Assembly: GCA_900551975.1 (NCBI GenBank)
Contig: URYA01000121.1
Location: forward strand, 1-5,381
Source: an uncultured Collinsella sp.
Lineage (GTDB): Bacteria; Actinomycetota; Coriobacteriia; Coriobacteriales; Coriobacteriaceae
Length of the DNA: 5,381 bases
Direction: 5' to 3'
Shown: in pieces, positions 1 through 5,381 of the stretch
Layout of the letters: every line of letters begins with the position of its first letter
Numbering within the stretch: position 1 is the stretch's first letter
Translations under genes and position numbers: made by a program
The notes under the pieces: model-generated
Told to the model about the DNA's origin: nothing
Seen by the model: only the letters and a program-made list of their open reading frames with translations
Database searches by the model: none

Positions 1-15
1 GAGCCGTACGCTTGA
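1..15 (+). other. possible 3' tail of an upstream gene
   Basis: The first bases can be read as the last four codons of a rightward gene ending in TGA at 13-15 (E-P-Y-A-stop). A second frame ends in TGA at 18-20. Either would sit immediately before the terminator hairpin that starts at 22, which is the expected distance for a gene end. In other actinobacteria rpsA (ribosomal protein S1) lies upstream of coaE, so rpsA is a candidate, but four residues cannot identify it. The frame and the identity are both unproven. Confidence 0.2.
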
Positions 16-21
16 ACTGAG

Positions 22-53
22 AAGGGGGAGGCCTCGCGGCCTCCCCCTTTTTT
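22..53 (+). terminator. intrinsic terminator of the upstream unit
   Basis: A perfect 10-base-pair GC-rich stem (GGGGGAGGCC at 24-33 with GGCCTCCCCC at 38-47) closes a TCGC tetraloop. It is extended by two A-T pairs (22-23 with 48-49) and followed directly by six T residues (48-53). This is a classic Rho-independent terminator for transcription arriving from the left. It implies that coaE needs its own promoter downstream, or depends on read-through. Confidence 0.93.
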
Positions 54-113
54 CGTTGTATACACGTTGTGCTTTGGGACCTAGCTCCCCCGTATGCGCT
101 CTTACTCTTTGGC

Positions 114-143
114 TGTATTTTGAGTCCTTCTAGTGTATTTGAG
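114..143 (+). repeat. short direct repeat upstream of coaE
   Basis: TGTATTTTGAG (114-124) recurs as TGTATTTGAG (134-143), differing by one T. The start-to-start spacing is 20 bases, about two helical turns, which would put both copies on the same face of the DNA. They lie in the intergenic region just ahead of the candidate -10 element. They could be a paired binding site for a regulator, or chance in a T-rich stretch. No known operator is recognised. Confidence 0.35.
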
Positions 144-150
144 CGATAAT
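120..150 (+). promoter_or_regulatory. candidate promoter for coaE and the downstream gene
   Basis: GATAAT at 145-150 is a good match to a sigma-70-type -10 element. The best -35-like hexamer in range is TTGAGT at 120-125, giving a spacer of 19 bases, longer than the ideal 17. An alternative pair is TTGGCT (109-114) with TAGTGT (131-136) at 16 bases. Transcription from the first would start near 157, about 20 bases ahead of the coaE start codon. The strong terminator upstream makes a promoter in this interval likely; which hexamers are used is uncertain. Confidence 0.35.
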
Positions 151-167
151 TACTCGCATTGGCGTTA

Positions 168-174
168 GGGAGGG
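168..174 (+). promoter_or_regulatory. coaE ribosome binding site
   Basis: The purine run GGGAGGG contains GGAGG at 169-173, five bases before the ATG at 179. The TTG at 176 would be only two bases away, too close for normal initiation. The site therefore decides for the ATG at 179 as the coaE start. Confidence 0.75.
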
Positions 175-178
175 CTTG

Positions 179-820
179 ATGTTTACCGTATTTGTCTTGG
201 GCAATATTGCTTCGGGTAAGTCGACTGCCTGCCGCTATTTCGAATCTCGTGGCGCTATGCTTATCGATCTGGATGAGCTTGCAAAATCGCTGTATGTGCC
301 GGGCTCTGATATCGTCAATGCTCTCGCGGATGAATTCGGTTGGGACATTTTGGATGAGGAAGGCGGCATTCGCCGCAGTATCCTCGCTTCTCGAGCTTTC
401 GCTTCTCCTGATTCGGTCGCACGGCTCAATGGCATCGTGCATCCCGTTCTGATTGAACAGCTTTCGCTTAGGATTCTCGATCCGGTTTGTTGTACGGTTT
501 CATCTCCCCGTTATCCTTTTGCGGTGGTCGAGGTTTCAGCTCCGACTGGTTTTGAGGATGCATTTGGCTTGGCTGATGAAATTCTGGTCATTAGCGCCCC
601 TTTGTCAGTTCGTCGCGAGCGCGCTATTCAACGTGGCATGGAGCCATCTGATTTCGATGCCCGTTCTGCTTGCCAGCCCGATGAATCTGCGCTGTGCAAT
701 CTCGCTACAACGGTGATTGATAATTCGGCAGCCGATAATTCGCTCTTTGAGCAGCTTGACTCATGGCTTGCATGCCACGGGTTTATAGATACTCCGGATA
801 AGGAGGAGGCCGATGCCTAA
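179..820 (+). CDS. coaE: dephospho-CoA kinase CoaE
   Basis: CoaE phosphorylates the 3'-hydroxyl of the ribose of dephospho-CoA with ATP, the last step of coenzyme A synthesis, in the cytoplasm. The 213-residue product has the family's usual length of about 200. It shows the P-loop G8-N-I-A-S-G-K-S-T16, then the I-D-L-D segment at 29-32 that matches the conserved acceptor-site D-x-D, and the I-V-H-P motif at 86-89 typical of CoaE. R145, R146, R148 and R152 form the arginine-rich lid region. V-I-D-N at 179-182 matches the conserved end of the nucleotide-binding fold. The middle part (about 101-125), where the family has a P-L-L-F-E-like motif, is divergent and slightly longer. A TTG at 176 could add one residue, but the ribosome binding site favours the ATG at 179. 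The 3' end overlaps the transglycosylase gene by 8 bases. The codons look richer in T at third positions than those of uvrB. Confidence 0.93.
   Translation: MFTVFVLGNIASGKSTACRYFESRGAMLIDLDELAKSLYVPGSDIVNALADEFGWDILDEEGGIRRSILASRAFASPDSVARLNGIVHPVLIEQLSLRILDPVCCTVSSPRYPFAVVEVSAPTGFEDAFGLADEILVISAPLSVRRERAIQRGMEPSDFDARSACQPDESALCNLATTVIDNSAADNSLFEQLDSWLACHGFIDTPDKEEADA
801..809 (+). promoter_or_regulatory. ribosome binding site of the transglycosylase gene inside coaE
   Basis: AGGAGGAGG lies within the last codons of coaE. AGGAGG at 801-806 is six bases before the ATG at 813, and a second GGAGG at 805-809 is three bases before it. The coaE stop at 818-820 lies inside the start region of the next gene, so ribosomes ending coaE can re-initiate here. 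This supports translational coupling. Confidence 0.75.
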
Positions 821-1394
821 GGCACGTTTCTTTACGTGGTATCGCGTGGCGCCACTTGCCGTTGTGTTCGTCTTCGGCCTTATTTCGCTCGTCTACTCGT
901 GTGCTCCTGCCGCTTTCTTTAAGCCGCTGTATCCGATTGACTACGAGGCGTATGTAAAGCAATCCAGTATTTCGCATAATCTGGATCCGTATCTGGTGTG
1001 CGCTGTCATTAAGTCGGAATCGAATTGGGATCCCGAGGCCGAGTCGAATCAGGGTGCTCAGGGATTGATGCAGCTGATGCCCGAGACTGCCCAGGACATG
1101 ATCGCCAAGGGCCTTGTCGACGGAGGGGAGTATTCGGTCGACAATCTTAACGATCCGGCTACGAATATCGAGTTTGGCTGCGCATACCTCTCGTATCTTC
1201 TCGCCTATTTCAACGGGTCGACGGATAGTGCCATCGCCGCCTATAACGCCGGTATGGGCAATGTCGACGGATGGGCGCAGCAGAACACGTCACTCCATAA
1301 TGCGATTACCTTCCCTGAAACTCAGGCTTATCTGATTCGCGTCAATAATGCCTGGGTTCGATATAAGACTCTCTATCCCGATCGGTTCGTATAG
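813..1394 (+). CDS. membrane-anchored lytic transglycosylase (GH23 / SLT domain)
   Basis: This enzyme is predicted to cleave the MurNAc-GlcNAc glycosidic bond of peptidoglycan outside the membrane, leaving 1,6-anhydro ends. The 193-residue product starts with a short basic segment (K3, R5, R11), followed by one hydrophobic helix at about 12-31 that would act as an uncleaved anchor or signal peptide. The rest is a single Slt-type lysozyme-like domain. It shows E69-S70, with E69 the expected catalytic acid, the G-L-M-Q-L-M-P motif at 84-90, A-Y-N-A-G at 143-147, and the E-T-x-x-Y-L segment at 169-174. These are the hallmark motifs of the Slt70/MltE-like family. C30 at the end of the hydrophobic helix follows V-Y-S, a poor lipobox, so lipoprotein status is doubtful. 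The ATG overlaps the coaE stop and has a strong ribosome binding site. No LysM or other wall-binding domain is present. The family assignment is firm; the physiological role (growth, secretion-system assembly or turnover) cannot be read from the sequence. Confidence 0.92.
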   Translation: MPKARFFTWYRVAPLAVVFVFGLISLVYSCAPAAFFKPLYPIDYEAYVKQSSISHNLDPYLVCAVIKSESNWDPEAESNQGAQGLMQLMPETAQDMIAKGLVDGGEYSVDNLNDPATNIEFGCAYLSYLLAYFNGSTDSAIAAYNAGMGNVDGWAQQNTSLHNAITFPETQAYLIRVNNAWVRYKTLYPDRFV

Positions 1395-1414
1395 GACTAA
1401 GCCCACCGCCTGCG

Positions 1415-1420
1415 TATACT
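1415..1420 (+). promoter_or_regulatory. possible weak -10 element ahead of uvrB
   Basis: TATACT matches five of six positions of the -10 consensus. It sits in the 51-base gap between the transglycosylase stop and the uvrB start. No convincing -35 hexamer lies 16-18 bases upstream. If used, transcription would start around 1427, giving a leader of about 20 bases that contains the uvrB ribosome binding site. No LexA-type operator is visible in the gap. Co-transcription from the coaE promoter is an equally good reading, since no terminator lies between the genes. Confidence 0.25.
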
Positions 1421-1435
1421 GCAGATGTACGAGTT

Positions 1436-1440
1436 AGGAG
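1436..1440 (+). promoter_or_regulatory. uvrB ribosome binding site
   Basis: AGGAG lies five bases before the ATG at 1446. The in-frame ATG at 1425 has no purine-rich sequence at the right distance, and its use would place this motif inside the coding region. The site therefore fixes the uvrB start at 1446. Confidence 0.8.
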
Positions 1441-1445
1441 TATCC

Positions 1446-3686
1446 ATGGCGGAATTTGAAGTAGAACGCGTTGGTGGTGAACTTAAGCGCTTTGGCGTTG
1501 AGGGCGCTGATGTGCCGTTTAAGGTCGTGTCTCCATACGAGCCCGCTGGTTCCCAGCCTAAGGCCATTGAGTCACTTGTGCGGGGCGTGAGGGACGGAGA
1601 CCGCTATCAGGTTTTGCTGGGCGTGACTGGTTCGGGCAAGACCTTCACGATGGCAAAGACTATTGAGGCCCTGGGAAAGCCGACGCTGGTCATGGCCCCC
1701 AATAAAACGCTCGCTGCTCAGCTTGCGAGCGAGCTCAAAGAGTTCTTTCCCAACAACGCTGTGGTCTACTTCGTCTCGTACTACGACTACTATCAGCCCG
1801 AGGCGTATGTGCCGCAAAGCGATACATATATCGAGAAAGACTCCTCGATTAACGAAGAGGTCGAGATGCTGCGCCATCAGGCGACCGCGTCACTGCTCTC
1901 TCGACGTGATGTGATCGTTGTCGCATCGGTCTCGTGTATCTATGGCATTGGCTCTCCTGAGGACTATGCGGGTCTGGCTCCAAACGTCGACAAGAAGGTG
2001 CCGCTCGAGCGCGATGACTTTATCCATGCACTTATCGACATTCAATATGATCGCAATGACTATGACCTGGCACGTGGCACGTTCCGCGTGCGCGGCGATG
2101 TTGTTGACGTGTATCCGCCTTATGCCGAGCATCCGTTGCGGTTTGAGTTCTTTGGCGACGAGGTCGAGCTGATTGCCGAGATCGATGAGGTCACCGGTGA
2201 GATGCTTCGTGAGTACGAGGCCATTCCCGTATGGCCGGCATCGCACTACGTGACCGAGAAGCCGAAGGTCAAGGCGGCTCTGAAATCGATCAGCGAAGAG
2301 TGCGAGAAGCGCGTGGCGGAGCTCAAGGCGACCGACAAGTTGCTCGAGGCGCAGCGTCTGCAGCAGCGTACCGATTATGATCTTGAGATGCTCGAGACGA
2401 TGGGCTTTTGCAACGGCATCGAGAACTACTCGCGTCATCTGGACGGTCGCAAGCCGGGTGAGCCGCCGTTTACCCTAATCGATTACTTTCCCAAGGATAT
2501 GCTCTGCATCATCGATGAGAGCCATGTGACGGTGCCGCAGATTCGCGGCATGCACGAAGGTGACCGCTCGCGTAAGGTGACGCTGGTGGAACACGGTTTT
2601 CGCCTGCCCTCGGCGCTCGATAACCGCCCGCTTCGTTTCGATGAGTTTGAGGCAAGGATCCCCCAGTTTATCTATGTTTCGGCCACGCCGGGCGACTACG
2701 AGCTGCGGGTGAGCCAAAACGACGTGGAGCAGATTATTCGTCCGACCGGCCTGCTCGACCCCAAGATTGACGTGCGTCCGGTTCGCGGTCAGATTGACGA
2801 TCTTGAGGACGAGATTCGCGAGCGCGTTGCCCGCAAGGAGCGCGTGCTGGTGACCACGTTGACCAAGCGCATGGCCGAGGACCTGACCGACCATCTGCTT
2901 GATGCGGGCATTAAGGTCAATTACATGCATTCTGATACGGCGACAATGGACCGTGTCGAGATCCTGCGAACGCTGCGCGAGGGCAAGATCGATGTTCTCG
3001 TTGGCATCAACCTGCTTCGCGAGGGCTTGGATCTCCCCGAGGTCTCACTGGTGGCAATTCTCGATGCCGATAAGGAAGGCTTCTTGCGCAACCGCCGTTC
3101 GCTGATTCAGACGATTGGCCGTGCGGCCCGTAACGCCGATGGTGAAGTCATCATGTATGCAGACGTTGTGACCGATTCGATGAAAGAGGCCATCGAGGAG
3201 ACGCAGCGCCGTCGCGAGATTCAGATGGCATATAACGAAGAACATGGCATTGTGCCCAAGACAGTGCGCAAGGCCATCAACGACATCTCAAGTTTTATTG
3301 CCGAGGCCGAAAAAACTGTGGGCTCCAAAGGACGCTCGAAGGGCGACTCTCTTGGCCATGGCGCATTCTATACGCCCGATGAGTCGGGCGAGGGCGGTGT
3401 GCCGGAAACGGTGGCGCCCGAGCAGACACTTGCGGAGCAGTTGGAAGAACTGCCGCATGACGAGCTTGTGCGGATCGTCGAAACCATGGAAGAGGATATG
3501 CGTAACGCTTCTGCCGCCATGGACTTTGAGGAGGCGGCGCGCCTGCGCGATGCCGTCGTTCAGATTCGGGCGATGCTCGAGGGTGCGTCTGAGGACGAGA
3601 CGATCGAGCGCTTGCGTTTGCAGGCCCGCAAGGGTTCCACGTTCGCATCGGGCAGAAAACGCCAGGGTGCACGGTTTAAGAAATAG
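1446..3686 (+). CDS. uvrB: excinuclease ABC subunit UvrB
   Basis: UvrB is the damage-verifying, helicase-like subunit of nucleotide excision repair. UvrA loads it onto damaged DNA and it recruits UvrC for the two incisions. Visible parts of the 746-residue product, in order: S-P-Y-E-P-A-G-S-Q-P at 29-38; Walker A G-V-T-G-S-G-K-T at 59-66; the damage-probing beta-hairpin region Y-Y-D-Y-Y-Q-P-E at 112-119, continuing to I-E-K-D at 132; Walker B-type D357-E-S-H360; S-A-T-P-G at 412-416; motif V G-I-N-L-L-R-E-G-L-D-L-P-E at 520-532; motif VI Q-T-I-G-R-A-A-R-N at 555-563; and a C-terminal UVR helix pair around 672-708 that binds UvrC. The protein is longer than E. coli UvrB (673 residues). It has an N-terminal lead of about 25 residues, a glycine-rich linker (626-660) before the UVR domain, and a basic tail after it (714-746). 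V107 replaces the glutamate I expect just before the hairpin. The upstream ATG at 1425 would add seven residues but lacks a ribosome binding site. Confidence 0.98.
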   Translation: MAEFEVERVGGELKRFGVEGADVPFKVVSPYEPAGSQPKAIESLVRGVRDGDRYQVLLGVTGSGKTFTMAKTIEALGKPTLVMAPNKTLAAQLASELKEFFPNNAVVYFVSYYDYYQPEAYVPQSDTYIEKDSSINEEVEMLRHQATASLLSRRDVIVVASVSCIYGIGSPEDYAGLAPNVDKKVPLERDDFIHALIDIQYDRNDYDLARGTFRVRGDVVDVYPPYAEHPLRFEFFGDEVELIAEIDEVTGEMLREYEAIPVWPASHYVTEKPKVKAALKSISEECEKRVAELKATDKLLEAQRLQQRTDYDLEMLETMGFCNGIENYSRHLDGRKPGEPPFTLIDYFPKDMLCIIDESHVTVPQIRGMHEGDRSRKVTLVEHGFRLPSALDNRPLRFDEFEARIPQFIYVSATPGDYELRVSQNDVEQIIRPTGLLDPKIDVRPVRGQIDDLEDEIRERVARKERVLVTTLTKRMAEDLTDHLLDAGIKVNYMHSDTATMDRVEILRTLREGKIDVLVGINLLREGLDLPEVSLVAILDADKEGFLRNRRSLIQTIGRAARNADGEVIMYADVVTDSMKEAIEETQRRREIQMAYNEEHGIVPKTVRKAINDISSFIAEAEKTVGSKGRSKGDSLGHGAFYTPDESGEGGVPETVAPEQTLAEQLEELPHDELVRIVETMEEDMRNASAAMDFEEAARLRDAVVQIRAMLEGASEDETIERLRLQARKGSTFASGRKRQGARFKK

Positions 3687-3691
3687 CGAAC

Positions 3692-3732
3692 AGGCCCCGA
3701 GTTCCCTGTGGAGCTCGGGGCCTATGTCTTTT
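3692..3732 (+). terminator. intrinsic terminator of uvrB, between convergent genes
   Basis: AGGCCCCGAG (3692-3701) pairs perfectly with CTCGGGGCCT (3714-3723). The stem can extend inward by a G-U and three Watson-Crick pairs to a four-base CTGT loop, making about 14 pairs. On the plus strand it is followed by TCTTTT at 3727-3732, six bases after the uvrB stop region begins the hairpin. On the minus strand the sequence after the hairpin is only moderately T-rich. It therefore serves uvrB well and may also stop the opposing flavoprotein gene, whose stop codon is about 30 bases away. No other terminator for that gene is visible. Confidence 0.88.
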
Positions 3733-3751
3733 GCGCGCTGGAATTCGTGCG

Positions 3752-5380
3752 TTAGAGGTCTGCGATCAGGGCTTCGGCACAACGAATGCCGTCGGTGGCC
3801 GCGCTCATGATGCCGCCGGCATATCCAGCTCCCTCACCACAAGGGTAGAGGCCCGGGGTCGACACGGCATGGCACGTTCGGTCTCGGGTGACAGTGACCG
3901 GTGAGCTCGAACGAGTCTCCACGCCGGTAAGAACGGCATCGGGACGGTCGTAACCTCGTAGCTTTTTTCCGAGTAGGGGAAGTCCCAGGCGGAGCGACTC
4001 GACGATATGCTGCGGCAGGGCTTCGTCAATTGCCGTCCAGGTCACACCGAGCGGATAGGTGGGCTTTACCTTTCCGGGCGCCTTGCTGGCGCGTTCTGCG
4101 AGGAAATCTCCGACGAGTTGTGCCGGTGCGTTCCAGTTGGAACCGCCCAGGCGATAGGCGGCCGCCTCGCAGGCACGTTGGAGCTCGATGCCGGCGAGCG
4201 GGTCATCGTTGGGAAGGTCCTCAGGCGTGACGTTAACGAGCAGGGCGGCGTTTGCGTTGCGTCCGTCGCGGGCATTGAGGCTGGCACCGTTGACGCACAG
4301 ATGGCCCTGCTCGGAAGAAGCCGCGACAACCTGTCCGCCGGGGCACATGCAAAATGAGAACACGCTGCGGCCGTTGGGAAGATGGGCGACGAGCTTGTAG
4401 GGGGCTGCTCCGAGGGCAGGATGTCCCGCCAAGGCTCCATATTGGGCTCGGTCGATGTCGCGCTGCGGATGCTCGATGCGAACGCCCATGGCAAAGGTCT
4501 TTTGTGCGAGGGCCACGTTGTGGTCCTTAAGGAGCTCAAAAATATCGCGAGCAGAATGCCCGCAGGCGAGGATGAGGTGCTTTGTCTCGATTGGCTCGTA
4601 AGCGGCGTCTTGGGACGATTGGACATCAATACCGGTGATGGCGCCAGACGCGTCGATGTGAATGTCGACGAGCTTTGTTCGATAACGGACGATACCTCCG
4701 AGCTGTTCGATGCGCTGGGATATAGCGGTGACAACCGTGGGAAGGATGTCGGAGCCAATGTGCGGCTTGGCATCCCACAGAATATCGCGGGGCGCACCCG
4801 CCTCGACGAAGGTTTCGAGGATAAGGCGATGGGCGGGATTTTTTGTTCCCGTATTGAGCTTGCCGTCCGAGAAGGTCCCCGCGCCGCCCAGACCAAACTG
4901 GATATTACTCTCGGGGTCGAGGATGCGCTCCTTTAGAAAGAGGTCGATCGCATGCGAGCGGCGAAATGCCGGGTCGCCGCGCTCGATGAGCAGGGGTTTA
5001 AGGCCCGCTTCGGCAAGGGTCAGGGCGGCGAAGAGACCGGCGCAACCGGCGCCGACAACGACGGGACGCCCCTTGGGTGCATTCGGGACAGGGTTGGGGA
5101 ATGAAGGAGCCTCGCCGTCTACCATGCGGATGCGCGAGCGGTCGCGCTCGGCGACCTCCTGCTCGAGTCGGGAGCTTGTCAGCTCGACTCGAAAGCTCAA
5201 AATAAAATGGACATCTCGCTTTTTACGGGCGTCGATTGACTTGCGATGGAGCTCAATGGCTTTAATCTGGGAATCCTCGCATCGCAGGGCTCGTTTGACG
5301 GCGCGTCTACCAATAGCAAGGCAGGCGGTTTCGTCGCCGGCCTCATCGAGTGACGCGTGGACTTGGGTGATTTCGATCAT
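3752..5380 (-). CDS. uncharacterised FAD-dependent dehydrogenase (COG2509 type)
   Basis: This is a predicted cytoplasmic flavoprotein of 542 residues; reaction and substrate are unknown for the family as far as I know. The N-terminal domain (1 to about 90) carries K-S-I-D-A-R-K-K at 47-54, the mark of the small alpha/beta domain that precedes the FAD fold in this family. The Rossmann dinucleotide motif G-A-G-C-A-G is at 110-115, with E133 at the end of the second strand. Family signatures follow: N-I-Q-F-G-L-G-G-A-G-T-F-S-D-G-K at 159-174, A-C-G-H-S-A-R-D at 272-279, F-C-M-C-P-G-G at 343-349, and the closing FAD motif G-E-G-A-G-Y-A-G-G-I at 515-524. L164 stands where I expect glutamate. The opening M-I-E-I-T-Q matches the usual family start, so the ATG at 5380 is probably real, but its ribosome binding site and promoter lie outside the window. 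It is convergent with uvrB and shares no operon with it. No membrane segment or signal peptide is seen. Confidence 0.9.
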   Translation of the reverse strand: MIEITQVHASLDEAGDETACLAIGRRAVKRALRCEDSQIKAIELHRKSIDARKKRDVHFILSFRVELTSSRLEQEVAERDRSRIRMVDGEAPSFPNPVPNAPKGRPVVVGAGCAGLFAALTLAEAGLKPLLIERGDPAFRRSHAIDLFLKERILDPESNIQFGLGGAGTFSDGKLNTGTKNPAHRLILETFVEAGAPRDILWDAKPHIGSDILPTVVTAISQRIEQLGGIVRYRTKLVDIHIDASGAITGIDVQSSQDAAYEPIETKHLILACGHSARDIFELLKDHNVALAQKTFAMGVRIEHPQRDIDRAQYGALAGHPALGAAPYKLVAHLPNGRSVFSFCMCPGGQVVAASSEQGHLCVNGASLNARDGRNANAALLVNVTPEDLPNDDPLAGIELQRACEAAAYRLGGSNWNAPAQLVGDFLAERASKAPGKVKPTYPLGVTWTAIDEALPQHIVESLRLGLPLLGKKLRGYDRPDAVLTGVETRSSSPVTVTRDRTCHAVSTPGLYPCGEGAGYAGGIMSAATDGIRCAEALIADL

Positions 5381-5381
5381 C

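Noticed and set aside
57..64. Palindrome TGTATACA and nearby CGTTGT repeats just after the first terminator
   Set aside because: The palindrome is only eight bases and does not extend; the six-base repeats (54-59, 65-70) are too short to separate from chance.
143..157. Small inverted repeat GCGA...TCGC around the candidate -10 element
   Set aside because: The arms are four bases with a seven-base spacer, too weak to call an operator or hairpin.
176..178. TTG as the coaE start
   Set aside because: It is only two bases after GGAGG, and an ATG follows directly at 179 with proper spacing and a typical family start.
1425..1445. Upstream in-frame ATG that would add seven residues to UvrB
   Set aside because: No ribosome binding site precedes it, while AGGAG sits five bases before the ATG at 1446; the extra residues M-Y-E-L-G-V-S simply translate that site.
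1890..2438. 182-codon open frame on the minus strand inside uvrB
   Set aside because: It lies antisense to conserved UvrB sequence, has no family resemblance that I can see, and is the kind of open frame expected opposite GC-biased codons.
3288..3782. Minus-strand open frame spanning the end of uvrB and the terminator
   Set aside because: It runs through the strong hairpin and opposite the UVR domain, and shows no recognisable motif.
4382..4936. 184-codon open frame on the plus strand inside the flavoprotein gene
   Set aside because: It is antisense to conserved FAD-domain motifs and its translation resembles no known protein; it is a shadow of the minus-strand gene.
1..5381. Mobile element, CRISPR array, phage gene, tRNA, riboswitch or defence system
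   Set aside because: No transposase, integrase, regular repeat array, cloverleaf or structured leader was recognised on either strand; the window is filled by four conserved chromosomal genes and short gaps.

Overview
The window reads as an ordinary chromosomal housekeeping segment from a moderately GC-rich, Gram-positive actinobacterium. My best guess is a gut Coriobacteriia member of the Collinsella type. That assignment is inference: it rests on the coaE-then-uvrB order, which is also found in actinobacteria such as Mycobacterium (rpsA-coaE-...-uvrB), on the Mycobacterium-like UvrB sequence, and on the presence of an anaerobe-type COG2509 flavoprotein. No phage, transposon, CRISPR, tRNA or rRNA signal is visible.

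Layout. Positions 1-53 hold the end of an upstream transcription unit, closed by a textbook intrinsic terminator. Positions 54-178 are an intergenic region with a candidate promoter and a short direct repeat. A rightward cluster follows: dephospho-CoA kinase (coaE, 179-820), a membrane-anchored GH23-type lytic transglycosylase (813-1394, overlapping coaE by 8 bases), and excinuclease subunit UvrB (uvrB, 1446-3686). A strong hairpin terminator (3692-3732) separates this cluster from a convergent leftward gene (5380-3752). That gene encodes an uncharacterised FAD-dependent dehydrogenase of the COG2509 type, which is nearly or fully complete at the right edge of the window.

Functionally the three rightward genes do unrelated jobs: the last step of coenzyme A synthesis, peptidoglycan cleavage outside the membrane, and nucleotide excision repair. 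coaE and the transglycosylase are translationally coupled. uvrB follows after 51 bases with its own strong ribosome binding site and possibly a weak promoter of its own. For coaE and uvrB, the most upstream in-frame start (176 TTG and 1425 ATG) is not the best one; ribosome binding sites favour 179 and 1446.

I see no previously undescribed system. The points worth a second look are modest: extensions and one unusual residue in UvrB, one unusual residue in the FAD-binding region of the flavoprotein, the direct repeat upstream of coaE, and the coaE-transglycosylase overlap.
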